Positions 28,886 to 37,761 of a DNA stretch of 64,000 nucleotides are shown piece by piece. A program made the translations under genes and the position numbers. How positions within the stretch are numbered: position 1 is the first letter of the stretch; the number at the start of each line of letters is the position of its first letter. Under the pieces are notes generated by a model that was not told the DNA's origin, did no database searches, and saw nothing but the letters and a program-made list of their open reading frames with translations. Location of the stretch: contig JAFRXD010000062.1 in NCBI GenBank assembly GCA_017441605.1, positions 1-64,000 of the forward strand. The letters run 5' to 3'. The stretch is from Thermoguttaceae bacterium (lineage in GTDB: Bacteria; Planctomycetota; Planctomycetia; Pirellulales; Thermoguttaceae).

Positions 28886-29734
28886 CTACTTCTGAACGTC
28901 CAATTCTTTTCCGCCTCGTTTTTCCAACCAAACCCTCAAAACCAATACGACGACCGTCATAACGACCAAAAGGCTCGAGGCGGCGAACGCTCCGGTATAA
29001 TCGTACCCTTGGTACAATAGTTCGACGTACAACGGAAGGGTGTTCGTCTTTCCGCGGAGGTGTCCCGAAAGTACCGAAACCGCGCCAAACTCTCCCATCG
29101 CTCGCGCCGAGCACAAGACGATTCCATAGAGCAAAGACCACTTGATATGGGGAAACGTTACTTTTCTGAAAATCGTCCAGGCGCTCGCGCCCATCAGGGC
29201 GGCGGCTTCTTCCTCGTCGGTTCCCGCCGCGTTGAGAACCGGTATCAATTCCCGCGAAATAAAGGGAAAGGTAACGAAAATAGTCGCTAAAACGATACCC
29301 GGCTCCGCGAAGATGATCTGAATTCCCCACTTTTCAAGGTAGGGGTACAGAAAACTTTGCCGCCCGAATGTCAATACGAAAATCAAACCCGCGATGATGG
29401 GAGAAACCGTTACCGGCAAATCGATTAGCGCCGAAATAATTTTCTTTCCGCAGAACGCGAATTTCGTTAGCGCCCAAGCGGCGCAAAGCCCGAAAATCGT
29501 GTTGATTCCGACCGCCCAAGCGGTGGCGCGCGCGGTAAGCCAAGCCGCTTTCACCGCGTATTCGTCTGAAATCGAGGCGTAGTAAACTTTCCACCCTTCG
29601 CGAAACGCGACGCAGAGGATATAAACCAACGGAATCGCTAGGAAAATTAACAAAAAAATTTCGCAAAACGCGATCAGCGCCAAGCGCGTCCATTTTCCTT
29701 TTTTTTCGTCGTCGGCGGAACGCTTGTTCTTCAT
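28886..29734 (-). CDS. cysW: sulfate ABC transporter permease CysW
   Basis: One of two inner-membrane permease subunits. 283 residues with about six helices and the ABC permease EAA loop EEEAAALMGASAWTIFRKVTFP. ALIDLPVTVSPIIAGLIFV is typical of CysW. The ATG at 29734 is chosen because AAGGAG precedes it and it removes the overlap with cysT; the frame opens at 29785 with an Arg-rich stretch. Gap to cysT is 17 nt. Confidence 0.92.
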   Translation of the reverse strand: MKNKRSADDEKKGKWTRLALIAFCEIFLLIFLAIPLVYILCVAFREGWKVYYASISDEYAVKAAWLTARATAWAVGINTIFGLCAAWALTKFAFCGKKIISALIDLPVTVSPIIAGLIFVLTFGRQSFLYPYLEKWGIQIIFAEPGIVLATIFVTFPFISRELIPVLNAAGTDEEEAAALMGASAWTIFRKVTFPHIKWSLLYGIVLCSARAMGEFGAVSVLSGHLRGKTNTLPLYVELLYQGYDYTGAFAASSLLVVMTVVVLVLRVWLEKRGGKELDVQK

Positions 29735-29751
29735 AGAGCGGCTCCTTTCTC

Positions 29752-30591
29752 TCACGCCAAACCGCCGCCGCGCTTGGAAACGCAACTTTGGACGAACGCG
29801 TTAACGGACAGGATTAAGAACGCGATCAGCAGCATGACCAACGCGATGCTCGCGGCGCTCGCGTAATCGAACTCCTGCAACTGCGACATAATCAACAATG
29901 GGGCAATTTCCGTTTTATAAGGAATGTTTCCTGCGATGAACACGACGCTTCCGTACTCGCCGATGCAACGCGCGAAGGCGAGAGAGAAGCCAGAAATCAG
30001 CGCGGGTAAGATCTCGGGGAAGATCGCGCTCCAAAAAGTTCTTCGCGGACTCGCGCCCATAATAAACGCCGCTTCTTCGCATTGGGGATCGATTTTCTCC
30101 AAGACCGGTTGAACCGCGCGAACGACAAACGGTATCCCAATAAAAATCAAGGCGACGACGATTCCAACCCGAGTGTAAGCGATTCGCAGCCCGAACGTTT
30201 CGAGGAAAAATTTTCCGACCCAACCGTTCTCGGTCGTTAGGTGGGTAAGGGAAATGCCCGCGACGGCGGTCGGAAGCGCGAACGGTAGTTCGATGACCCC
30301 GTCGATAAAACGTTTGCCGGGAAAATCGTATCGAACCAGCGTCCAGGCGAGCGCCAAACCAACGACCGCGTTGACGACCGACGCGATAAACGCCGTCGAT
30401 ACGCTGACCCAATACCCCGAGAGTACCCGAGGGGACGTTACCGTTTTCCAAAAATCCGCGAGACTCAAGTTGGCGGAAAACACAACGAGAGAACAGAGCG
30501 GGATAATAACGATCAGCCCGAGGATCGCCATCGTTGTGCCGAACGCCAAGCCGAACCCTGGAACGACGCTTTCTTTCGTTCTAAATTTCAC
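29752..30591 (-). CDS. cysT: sulfate ABC transporter permease CysT
   Basis: The partner permease of CysW: 279 residues, about six helices, ELPFALPTAVAGISLTHL (the CysT signature region) and the EAA loop CEEAAFIMGASPRRTFWSAI. The start is GTG at 30591, with AAGGAG upstream. It is 37 nt from the binding-protein gene. Confidence 0.92.
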   Translation of the reverse strand: MKFRTKESVVPGFGLAFGTTMAILGLIVIIPLCSLVVFSANLSLADFWKTVTSPRVLSGYWVSVSTAFIASVVNAVVGLALAWTLVRYDFPGKRFIDGVIELPFALPTAVAGISLTHLTTENGWVGKFFLETFGLRIAYTRVGIVVALIFIGIPFVVRAVQPVLEKIDPQCEEAAFIMGASPRRTFWSAIFPEILPALISGFSLAFARCIGEYGSVVFIAGNIPYKTEIAPLLIMSQLQEFDYASAASIALVMLLIAFLILSVNAFVQSCVSKRGGGLA

Positions 30592-30628
30592 CGCGTTTTC
30601 TCCTTACATAAGAGACTCGATAACAAGG

Positions 30629-31696
30629 TTAGCGCCCCGATTCGTAAATGGAATCGAAAATGGCCCCCTCGGCGAAATGCTTTTTCCTAGCTTCGCTCCA
30701 ACCTCCGAAATGGTCGATCGTAATTCTCTCGACCGAGTCGTTGATCCATCGACCGTCCTCGGGGATTGCGGCGAGCGAAAGCCCCGGATTCTCCGCGACG
30801 TACTCGGCGTAAACCTCCGGGTCGCTCGGTCGATAAAAGTTTTCCGCCTCGATTTTTTGGGCTTCCTTCGAGTAGAGAAAATCTAGGTACTCCTTCGCCG
30901 CGCTCTCGGTTCCGCGCGCTTTCGCGACTTGGTCGACGACCGCGACCGTCGGTTGGCACAAAATCGAGACGGAAGGAACGACGATCTCGTACTTGCCCGG
31001 GTATTGGCGCAACGATAAAAACGCCTCGTTTTCCCAGGCGACCAAGACGTCGCCTTGACCGTTTTCAACGAACGAGGTCGTCGAGCCTCGCGCTCCGGAA
31101 TCGAGGACGACGACGTTTCCGTACAGCGCTTTCATCGCTTCCTTGATTTGATCCTCCGTTTTCCCTTGCCTTTCGAAAAATCGCCACGCGGCGAGATAGT
31201 TCCACATCGCGCCCCCGGACGTCTTTGGATTTGGCGTAACGACTTCTATCTCCGGCTTGATCAGGTCGTCCCAATCGCGAATGTTTTTGGGATTGCCGAC
31301 GCGAACGAGAAAAACGATCGTCGAGGTGTAGGGGGAACTGTCGCGAGGAAATTCGCCGACGAAGTCGGGATCGATCAAACCGGCGTCGGACACGACTCGA
31401 ACGTCCCCTTCCAGCGCTAGGGTGACCACGTCGGCGCGAAGCCCGTTCGCGACCTCGAGCGCCTGTTTGCCCGACCCCCCGTGCGATTGAACGACCACTA
31501 TTTTTTGCCCGGTCGTCTCTTCGTAGCGCTTTTCAAACACAGGATTGTACGCCTTGTACAACTCTCGCGTGGGATCGTAAGAAACGTTGGTAATTTCCAA
31601 TGCGCCGTCGCCTCCGCCACCTCCGCAACCGACGATCGCAAACGCCAACAAAGACCCCGCGACTAGCGCGAGCTCCGCCCTTGCTAAACTCCTCAT
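30629..31696 (-). CDS. sbp: sulfate-binding lipoprotein
   Basis: The extracytoplasmic sulfate receptor of the CysAWT transporter. 355 residues; signal peptide LVAGSLLAFAIVGCGGGGG with a lipobox Cys at about residue 24, so it is membrane-anchored rather than free as in E. coli. Family motifs: NVSYDPTRELYKAYNPVFEK, QSHGGSGKQALEV, VTPNPKTSGGAMWNYLAAW and YGNVVVLDSGARGSTTSF (anion-binding segments). AGGAGG precedes ATG 31696; the frame opens at 31732. It is the first gene of the sulfate operon and is read from the strong promoter at 31766-31793. Confidence 0.92.
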   Translation of the reverse strand: MRSLARAELALVAGSLLAFAIVGCGGGGGDGALEITNVSYDPTRELYKAYNPVFEKRYEETTGQKIVVVQSHGGSGKQALEVANGLRADVVTLALEGDVRVVSDAGLIDPDFVGEFPRDSSPYTSTIVFLVRVGNPKNIRDWDDLIKPEIEVVTPNPKTSGGAMWNYLAAWRFFERQGKTEDQIKEAMKALYGNVVVLDSGARGSTTSFVENGQGDVLVAWENEAFLSLRQYPGKYEIVVPSVSILCQPTVAVVDQVAKARGTESAAKEYLDFLYSKEAQKIEAENFYRPSDPEVYAEYVAENPGLSLAAIPEDGRWINDSVERITIDHFGGWSEARKKHFAEGAIFDSIYESGR

Positions 31697-31740
31697 TTCG
31701 AGTCCTCCTAACGAATAACGATAATCAACCAACTTAACTA

Positions 31741-31752
31741 CTATTTAAATAG
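31741..31752. promoter_or_regulatory. palindrome CTATTTAAATAG downstream of the sbp promoter
   Basis: A perfect 12-bp palindrome just past the expected transcription start of the sulfate operon. It resembles the second palindrome over the -10 (31764-31776, CCATTT-T-AAATGG), which makes both candidate operators of one regulator. Confidence 0.55.
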
Positions 31753-31765
31753 GTAAAGGACGCCC

Positions 31766-31793
31766 ATTTTAAATGGCGTTTTCGTTTTGTCAA
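31766..31793 (-). promoter_or_regulatory. promoter of the sulfate assimilation operon
   Basis: On the minus strand TTGACA (31788-31793), 16-bp spacer, TAAAAT (31766-31771). This is the best -35 box in the window. The palindrome CCATTT-T-AAATGG at 31764-31776 overlaps the -10. Confidence 0.8.
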
Positions 31794-31938
31794 TGGGAGA
31801 AAACGCTAGAATTTGTGGAAAACGATCCGAAAGAACCGTCGAAAAAACGCCGCGTTTTTAGATCGTTAGTCGAAATTACCTCGCCTAAACGAGTATGGAA
31901 AACGGCGCGTCGCGCCGATTTTTGAACCTGTTTCAATG

Positions 31939-31974
31939 CAAAAAAAGCTCGGCGCCTTGTCAAGCGCCGAGCTT
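31939..31974 (-). terminator. terminator of the 247-aa gene, copy A
   Basis: An 11-bp perfect stem (AAGCTCGGCGC at 31945-31955, GCGCCGAGCTT at 31964-31974), 8-nt loop; six further A on the plus side give a T run on the minus strand. Confidence 0.85.
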
Positions 31975-32005
31975 ATCGCGTTTATGAACGAATCGGACGG
32001 GTTTG

Positions 32006-32746
32006 TTATTCCGCGATCCTTCTTCGGAAGACGTCGACGACCTTGTCGACAATGGCGTCGAGCTCGGGATCGTTCGGATGGGTCTTGGCGTTCGCCTCGT
32101 CGATCGCCACCTGAACGGCGGTCGCCAAATCGCCGACGGTTTCTTTGAGATCGGCGATCTTATCGGCGGGCAAGCCGTAATCGACCGTTATTTCGCGGGT
32201 TTGGTACAGAACGACTTCGTAGACGTCCTGATACGTTCGAATCCGCGTGGAATCGGCTTCCTCGTACGGCACGATTCGCGTTCTGGCCTCCTTTACCGGG
32301 GTCGGCGGGGCGGCGAACGCGGGTCGCCCGTCAAACTCGCAATTCGAGACGAGGCGCCGATCCTCGACCGGCAGATGGTCGACCAAGTTGGCGATCGTCG
32401 CGACCGCGTCTTGCAGCGCGCGCAGTTGCGGAACGGTCAATTCCGCCTCGACCCCCATAAACTCGAAGCGCCCTTTGTTGAGCCCGTTCGCGCGCTGGCG
32501 CGCGCCGTGTTGTCGAACGACCGATTCGACGATATCGAGGACTTTTTTCGAGATCTCTTGCGGGGTCGCGATCAGATAAGCGTCGCGTCGCTCGCTTTCG
32601 ACCTCGCCGGTCGTCGTAAGGCGCTGAACGCGCTTCTCTTGCGCCCTCAGCATTTTAATTAGTTCGCTCGCTTTTTCCAGCTCGCGCTTTTGTTTGGTGA
32701 ACGTCGTCTGAACGGTTAGCGCGCGCAAATTATCCGATTTTGCCAT
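32006..32746 (-). CDS. unknown conserved protein, duplicated gene copy A
   Basis: A 247-residue cytosolic protein, not recognised. The first ~45 residues are Lys/Glu-rich and helical (TFTKQKRELEKASELIKMLR), likely coiled coil. The middle has QEISKKVLDIVESVVRQHGA, RANGLNKGRFEFMGVEAELT and VPQLRALQDAVATIANLVDH; the end has ITVDYGLPADKIADLKETVG and DPELDAIVDKVVDVFRRRI. No signal peptide, membrane helix or catalytic motif is evident. It is closely similar along its whole length to the gene at 34368. ATG 32746 is the colinear start of copy B, preceded by GGGGA; the frame opens earlier at 32812. It has a long leader partly conserved with that of copy B. Confidence 0.75.
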   Translation of the reverse strand: MAKSDNLRALTVQTTFTKQKRELEKASELIKMLRAQEKRVQRLTTTGEVESERRDAYLIATPQEISKKVLDIVESVVRQHGARQRANGLNKGRFEFMGVEAELTVPQLRALQDAVATIANLVDHLPVEDRRLVSNCEFDGRPAFAAPPTPVKEARTRIVPYEEADSTRIRTYQDVYEVVLYQTREITVDYGLPADKIADLKETVGDLATAVQVAIDEANAKTHPNDPELDAIVDKVVDVFRRRIAE

Positions 32747-34305
32747 CGTAAAAGTTTCCCCATTGCCATGTTGAACAAATCTGTTGCTTGAACGAAAACG
32801 AGACAAATACAAAGTCGAGGAAATTCCCGCCGCCCTCGACGCGCCGGGCGGGAAAGGGGATCGCTCCCCTTTGCGAAAGATCGGAACCTTTTCCCGCGAC
32901 GCGCGGCGAACGTCCCCTCCGAGGAGGAGAACGAAAAACGTCTCTCCGCGCGCGTTTTGGCTTGGGAAAGCTTCGGCTACTAAAAGCTCCCCAAGATTCG
33001 AAAGCTCGAACTCGAGAAACTCGATTCCGAGAAACCTCGATTCCGAGAAACCTCGAATCTGGGAAAACTCGCCTCGACAAAGTCGACTCGAGCTCGCGCT
33101 CGAGAAGCCGATTCCAATACTTGCGGCTCGCGTTTCCGCTAACGGTTGCCGCCAAACCGAGTCCCGTCAATCTTTTCAGGCGTTGGAACGAGCGCCAAAA
33201 GCGCTCCGACGCCGCCGCGTCGATTGGAAAAGGAAAGAAAAGGTCGGTCGAGAAGAGAGCGCCCGGCCATCCGAGTCGCTCTTTCTTCTTCTCGATTCCT
33301 TAATTCTTACGGACCGTTCGCGGTTCCATTTCGCGTCGGTCGCCGTCTTTCTTTTTCCTCTCTTATCCGAGATTCGGCGGAATCGTTTGTTCCGTGGCCC
33401 TTTAGCGCTTCCGTTCGCAAGGCGATTTAAATCCGCAAGGCGATATAAATCGCGGCGAACAATTGAAACGCTGCGCCTTTCGATCCGACTCCTAAGAGTC
33501 TTCGCTCTTGAACGAGCTTTTTCTTCGTTTCGCGCTCCCCGTTGGCGCTTCGAGACAAAACCGGGGCGAAACTTTTCGTAGGGGACTTCCTCGACTTTTG
33601 AAATTCTAAAGTCTAATCCAGCGAGCTCTAGTCGCTTTCTCGACCGCGGCTCGCGCTTAATTGCCTAATTGTAAAATAGCTCTCCGCGCGGCGCTAGATC
33701 GACGCCGCGACGGATCCGTCCCATAATCGAGCGTTGATCGCTTTCGCGATCGCGACTCGCGCGAAATTACCTAAATGTAAAATATCTCCCCGGGCGCGGC
33801 GCCGGAAGGCGTCGCGACGGACCTTTCGTTAAAGACTGTTTTCGGCGAACCCGCTAGCTCGCTAGGCGTCGGCGTTTATCGTCGACGGGCGGCGAACCGC
33901 CCCTCGACGAAATCTCGCAAAGAACGCGACGCGAATTTTAATATCTCTTCCCATGTTCGGAGTTAGATCCGCGTCGCAAAGGAAAGTTCTTCAAAAAAAC
34001 GAAACTTCTTCAAAATTCGGAACGTCTCGCGACAAACCGAACGACGACTTCAATATCTTTTTTCCACGCGCGACGTTAGACTCTGGTCGCGAAGGAAAGT
34101 TTCCAAATTCCCCAAAATAATCGCTCTGAAACCCGCAAAGCGTTTCGAGATTCTAACGCGGCTTCGAAGCTCGTCAATCCCTTTTTGAAAAATTTTTGAA
34201 AAAAACAAAATTCAAACGAAATATCTCTCTATCGCGAGAGGCGTTAGAACCTCGTTTCGCGCGAAAAAACTCGCGCGATTTCTTCGGAACCCCGTTCGCG
34301 CGCGC
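32747..34305 (-). other. non-coding leader and spacer upstream of copy A
   Basis: About 1.5 kb without a convincing gene. The part nearest copy A (about 32747-33590) shares ordered blocks with the region upstream of copy B: a hairpin AAAGGGG/CCCCTTT at 32853-32872, CTAAAAGCTCCCC near 32980, GTCGACTCGAGCTCGCGCTC near 33080, CGGCGGAATCGTT near 33380, and CTTGAACGAGCTTTTTC near 33508. The remainder (33590-34305) is A/T-richer and shows no conserved feature that I can see. Confidence 0.6.
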
Positions 34306-34340
34306 AAAAAAAACTCGGCGCCGTTTTGCGAGCGCCGAGT
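34306..34340 (-). terminator. terminator of the 247-aa gene, copy B
   Basis: Stem ACTCGGCGC (34313-34321) / GCGCCGAGT (34332-34340); eight A on the plus side give the T run on the minus strand. It is nearly the same hairpin as at copy A. Confidence 0.85.
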
Positions 34341-34367
34341 TTTCTAGAATCGCGAAAACGTCTTCGA

Positions 34368-35108
34368 TTATCCCAGAATTTTGTTCCGGAAGACGTCGAC
34401 GACCTTCTCGACGAGCGCGTTGAGCTCGGGGTCGTCCGGATGAGGCTTGGCGTTCGCCTCGTCGATTCCGACTTGAATCGCGGTCTGCAAGTCGGCGACG
34501 ATTTCCTTTAATTCGGCGATCTTAGCGACCGGGAGACCGTAGTCGATCGTAATTTCTCGCGTAAAGTACTCGATTTCTTCGTAGTTCTCTTGATAGGTGC
34601 GAACGCGGGTCGAGTCTTTTTCCTCGTAGGGGACGTATCGGGTCTTCACGACCTTCGACGCGACCTGAGGGGTCGCGAACGCGGGGCGACCGTCGATCTC
34701 GCAATTCGGGACGAGCCGTCGGTCTTCGACCGGCAAGTTGGCGACTAAGCTGGCGATCGTTCCGACGGCGTCTTGAAGCGCGCGCAACTGCGGAACCGTC
34801 AGTTCCGCCTCGATCCCCATAAACTCGAATCGACCTTTATTGAGCCCGTTCGCGCGCTGGCGCGCCCCGTGCTGTCGAACGACTTCCTCGACGATTTCGA
34901 GAACCTTTTTCGAGATCTCTTGCGGGGTCGCGACCAAATAGGCGTCGCGCCGCTCGGTCTCGATTTTGCCGGTCGGAGTAACGCGCTGGGTTCGCTTCTC
35001 TTGCGCGCGCAGCGTCTTAATGAACTCGCTCGCCTTTTCCAGCTCGCGCTTCTGCTTGGTGAAGGTCGTTTGAACGGTGGTGGAGCGAGCCTTTTCTGTA
35101 TTTGCCAT
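34368..35108 (-). CDS. unknown conserved protein, duplicated gene copy B
   Basis: A 246-residue paralogue of the gene at 32006. Shared segments include STTVQTTFTKQKRELEKASE, QEISKKVLEIVEEVVRQHGA, RANGLNKGRFEFMGIEAELT and DPELNALVEKVVDVFRNKIL. Differences concentrate around residues 155-195 (VASKVVKTRYVPYEEKDST). No domain is recognised; predicted mostly alpha-helical and cytosolic. AGGGGAT precedes the ATG at similar spacing to copy A. Gene, terminator and leader were duplicated together. Confidence 0.75.
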   Translation of the reverse strand: MANTEKARSTTVQTTFTKQKRELEKASEFIKTLRAQEKRTQRVTPTGKIETERRDAYLVATPQEISKKVLEIVEEVVRQHGARQRANGLNKGRFEFMGIEAELTVPQLRALQDAVGTIASLVANLPVEDRRLVPNCEIDGRPAFATPQVASKVVKTRYVPYEEKDSTRVRTYQENYEEIEYFTREITIDYGLPVAKIAELKEIVADLQTAIQVGIDEANAKPHPDDPELNALVEKVVDVFRNKILG

Positions 35109-35929
35109 TTTGATATGATCCCCTTTTAACGTTTAATAAAAGCCGAGGAATCGCTTTACCGCCCTTGACGCTCCGGGCGGGGAAAGGGATCGCTCCCCTT
35201 CGCGAAAGGCTTAATTCTCCGGCGCTCCTCGAAAGGAGCGCGTTCGAAAGGAACCTTTTCCCGCGAGCCGCGGCGATCCTCCCCCTCGCGAAACTAGTTC
35301 GACAAGGGTTCGGAAAAACGTCTGTCCGCGCTCGTTTTCAGTTGGGAAAACTCCGGCCGCTAAAAGCTCCCCCCATCGCTCGAGATCCCGTACGGGAGAG
35401 CTCGAGCGCGGGAAAACTAGCCCCGAACGAGTCGACTCGAGCTCGCGCTCGAGGAGCCGGTTCCGCTCTCGCGGCGTTTTGGGGACGCCGCTAAACCCTA
35501 TGTCCCTTGAACTGGTCCCCGCGCGGGTTGGCCACCGCGTCGGGTCAAGGGCGACGCCGCCGCGTCGAGAGATGCGGAAAAGAAAAGAACGGAAAGGAAA
35601 TAAAAGTCGCCGAGGACGAAAAGTCCTCCGCTTTCTTCGCGCTTATCGACCGACCGCAATTTAGGGAACGGTCGGTCCCGTTTTTCTCTTTTCTCTCTTA
35701 TCAAGATCCGGCGGAATCGTTCGACCCTGCTTAATTAGGCGTTTCGTTCGTTGAACTCCTGCGCCCTTTGCCCTTAGCCATAAGAGCCTTAGTCCTTGAA
35801 CGAGCTTTTTCGTCGTTTCGTTATCCCCGTTGACGCTTAGGGACAAAAGCCGGGGCGAAACTTTCCGTAAAAGCGATTCCTCTGACCCGGATTGTAGAAG
35901 TATTTCCTAAAACGTCAAGGTCACGATTC
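35109..35929 (-). other. non-coding leader upstream of copy B
   Basis: About 760 bp colinear in blocks with the copy A leader, ending near 35870 with CTTGAACGAGCTTTTTC and CCGGGGCGAAACTTTCCGT. Hairpins seen here include CCGCCC/GGGCGG at about 35159-35180 and GACCGACCG/CGGTCGGTC at about 35650-35678. The distal side runs up to the ilvC terminator. No gene is supported on either strand. Confidence 0.6.
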
Positions 35930-35967
35930 AAAAAAAACGAGTCGAGCCAGAATCCCGACTCGACTCG
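35930..35967 (-). terminator. terminator of ilvC
   Basis: A 9-bp stem (CGAGTCGAG at 35938-35946, CTCGACTCG at 35959-35967) followed on the minus strand by eight T. It lies ~100 nt after the ilvC stop. Confidence 0.85.
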
Positions 35968-36070
35968 AGTTTACAAAGGTCTAAACGACCGAAAGACTTC
36001 CAAAGTTGTTTCAATGAGGACTAGCGCCCAACGGGCGCGGGTAGTTTACCCATCCGCGCGGTAGCGCGAA

Positions 36071-37075
<1,005 letters not shown>

Positions 37076-37147
37076 TTAGGTACTCCTCTAACAATGAAAT
37101 TTTGCGAGGGCTTCGACCCGAAAGCGGAGCCGACGCGATCGTTTCAA

Positions 37148-37624
37148 CTAAACGCCTCTCGGGGCGGCAATGCACCCCGAGCGCGTTACGCTGCGTATTT
37201 TATAGGGTTTCAACGCGCGAATAAACGCGTCGATTTTCTCCCCGTTCCCGGCGATTTCGACGAGCATCGAGGTCTCGGCGACGTCCACGACCGAGCCGCG
37301 AAAAATTTGCGTCAATTCGACGACTCCGGAGCGAGACGCGCCGTCGGTCTCGACGCACACGAGCGCCAGTTCGCGCTCCACGTGCGGCTCGTCCGCCAAG
37401 TTTTGCGTCTTTACGACCGTGACCAACTTCTGCAGCTGAAGCTCGATTTGCTTCATCTTCTCGTGGTCGCAGTCGACGACGATCGTCATCCGGGAAAATC
37501 GCTCGTCGTCGGTTACCCCGACGGTTAGACTGTCGATATTGTAACCCCGAGAGGAAAGCAACCCCGCGACGTGCGAAAGCGCGCCCGGCGCGTTCTGCAT
37601 TCTAATGGATATGACGTTTCTCAT
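37148..37624 (-). CDS. ilvN: acetolactate synthase small (regulatory) subunit
   Basis: The regulatory subunit of acetohydroxyacid synthase, mediating valine feedback inhibition. The 158 residues comprise an ACT domain (NAPGALSHVAGLLSSRGYNI, DERFSRMTIVVD) and the C-terminal dimer domain (VDVAETSMLVEIAGNGEKID). ATG 37624 was chosen because the earlier ATG at 37720 lies inside the -10 box of the promoter at 37719-37746. No good Shine-Dalgarno precedes 37624, which is a small caveat. Confidence 0.92.
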   Translation of the reverse strand: MRNVISIRMQNAPGALSHVAGLLSSRGYNIDSLTVGVTDDERFSRMTIVVDCDHEKMKQIELQLQKLVTVVKTQNLADEPHVERELALVCVETDGASRSGVVELTQIFRGSVVDVAETSMLVEIAGNGEKIDAFIRALKPYKIRSVTRSGCIAAPRGV

Positions 37625-37718
37625 CTCATCTTGCGCTCGCCGTTTGGAATTCGCCGCGGCGCGGCTCGAACATTGCGCCGGGCTCTCCCGAGGAGAACCG
37701 TCCGGCGCGGGAACGTTC

Positions 37719-37761
37719 ATTATACCGAATAGTCGTCATATGACAAGCGCCGACTATTCGG
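37719..37761 (-). promoter_or_regulatory. ilvN promoter inside an 11-bp inverted repeat
   Basis: On the minus strand TTGTCA (37741-37746), 16-bp spacer, TATAAT (37719-37724). A perfect inverted repeat CCGAATAGTCG (37725-37735) / CGACTATTCGG (37751-37761) brackets the -35 box, and its right arm contains the uvrA stop codon. Confidence 0.75.

Noticed and set aside
32788..33581. Plus-strand open frames in the leader of copy A (up to 265 codons), with a partly similar frame at 35165-35494 in copy B
   Set aside because: Short peptide blocks are shared (RAGKGIAPL, LGKLR.LKAP) but only where the DNA itself is conserved. The frames differ in length and end at different points, and there is no Shine-Dalgarno or family match. 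Conserved non-coding DNA explains them better.
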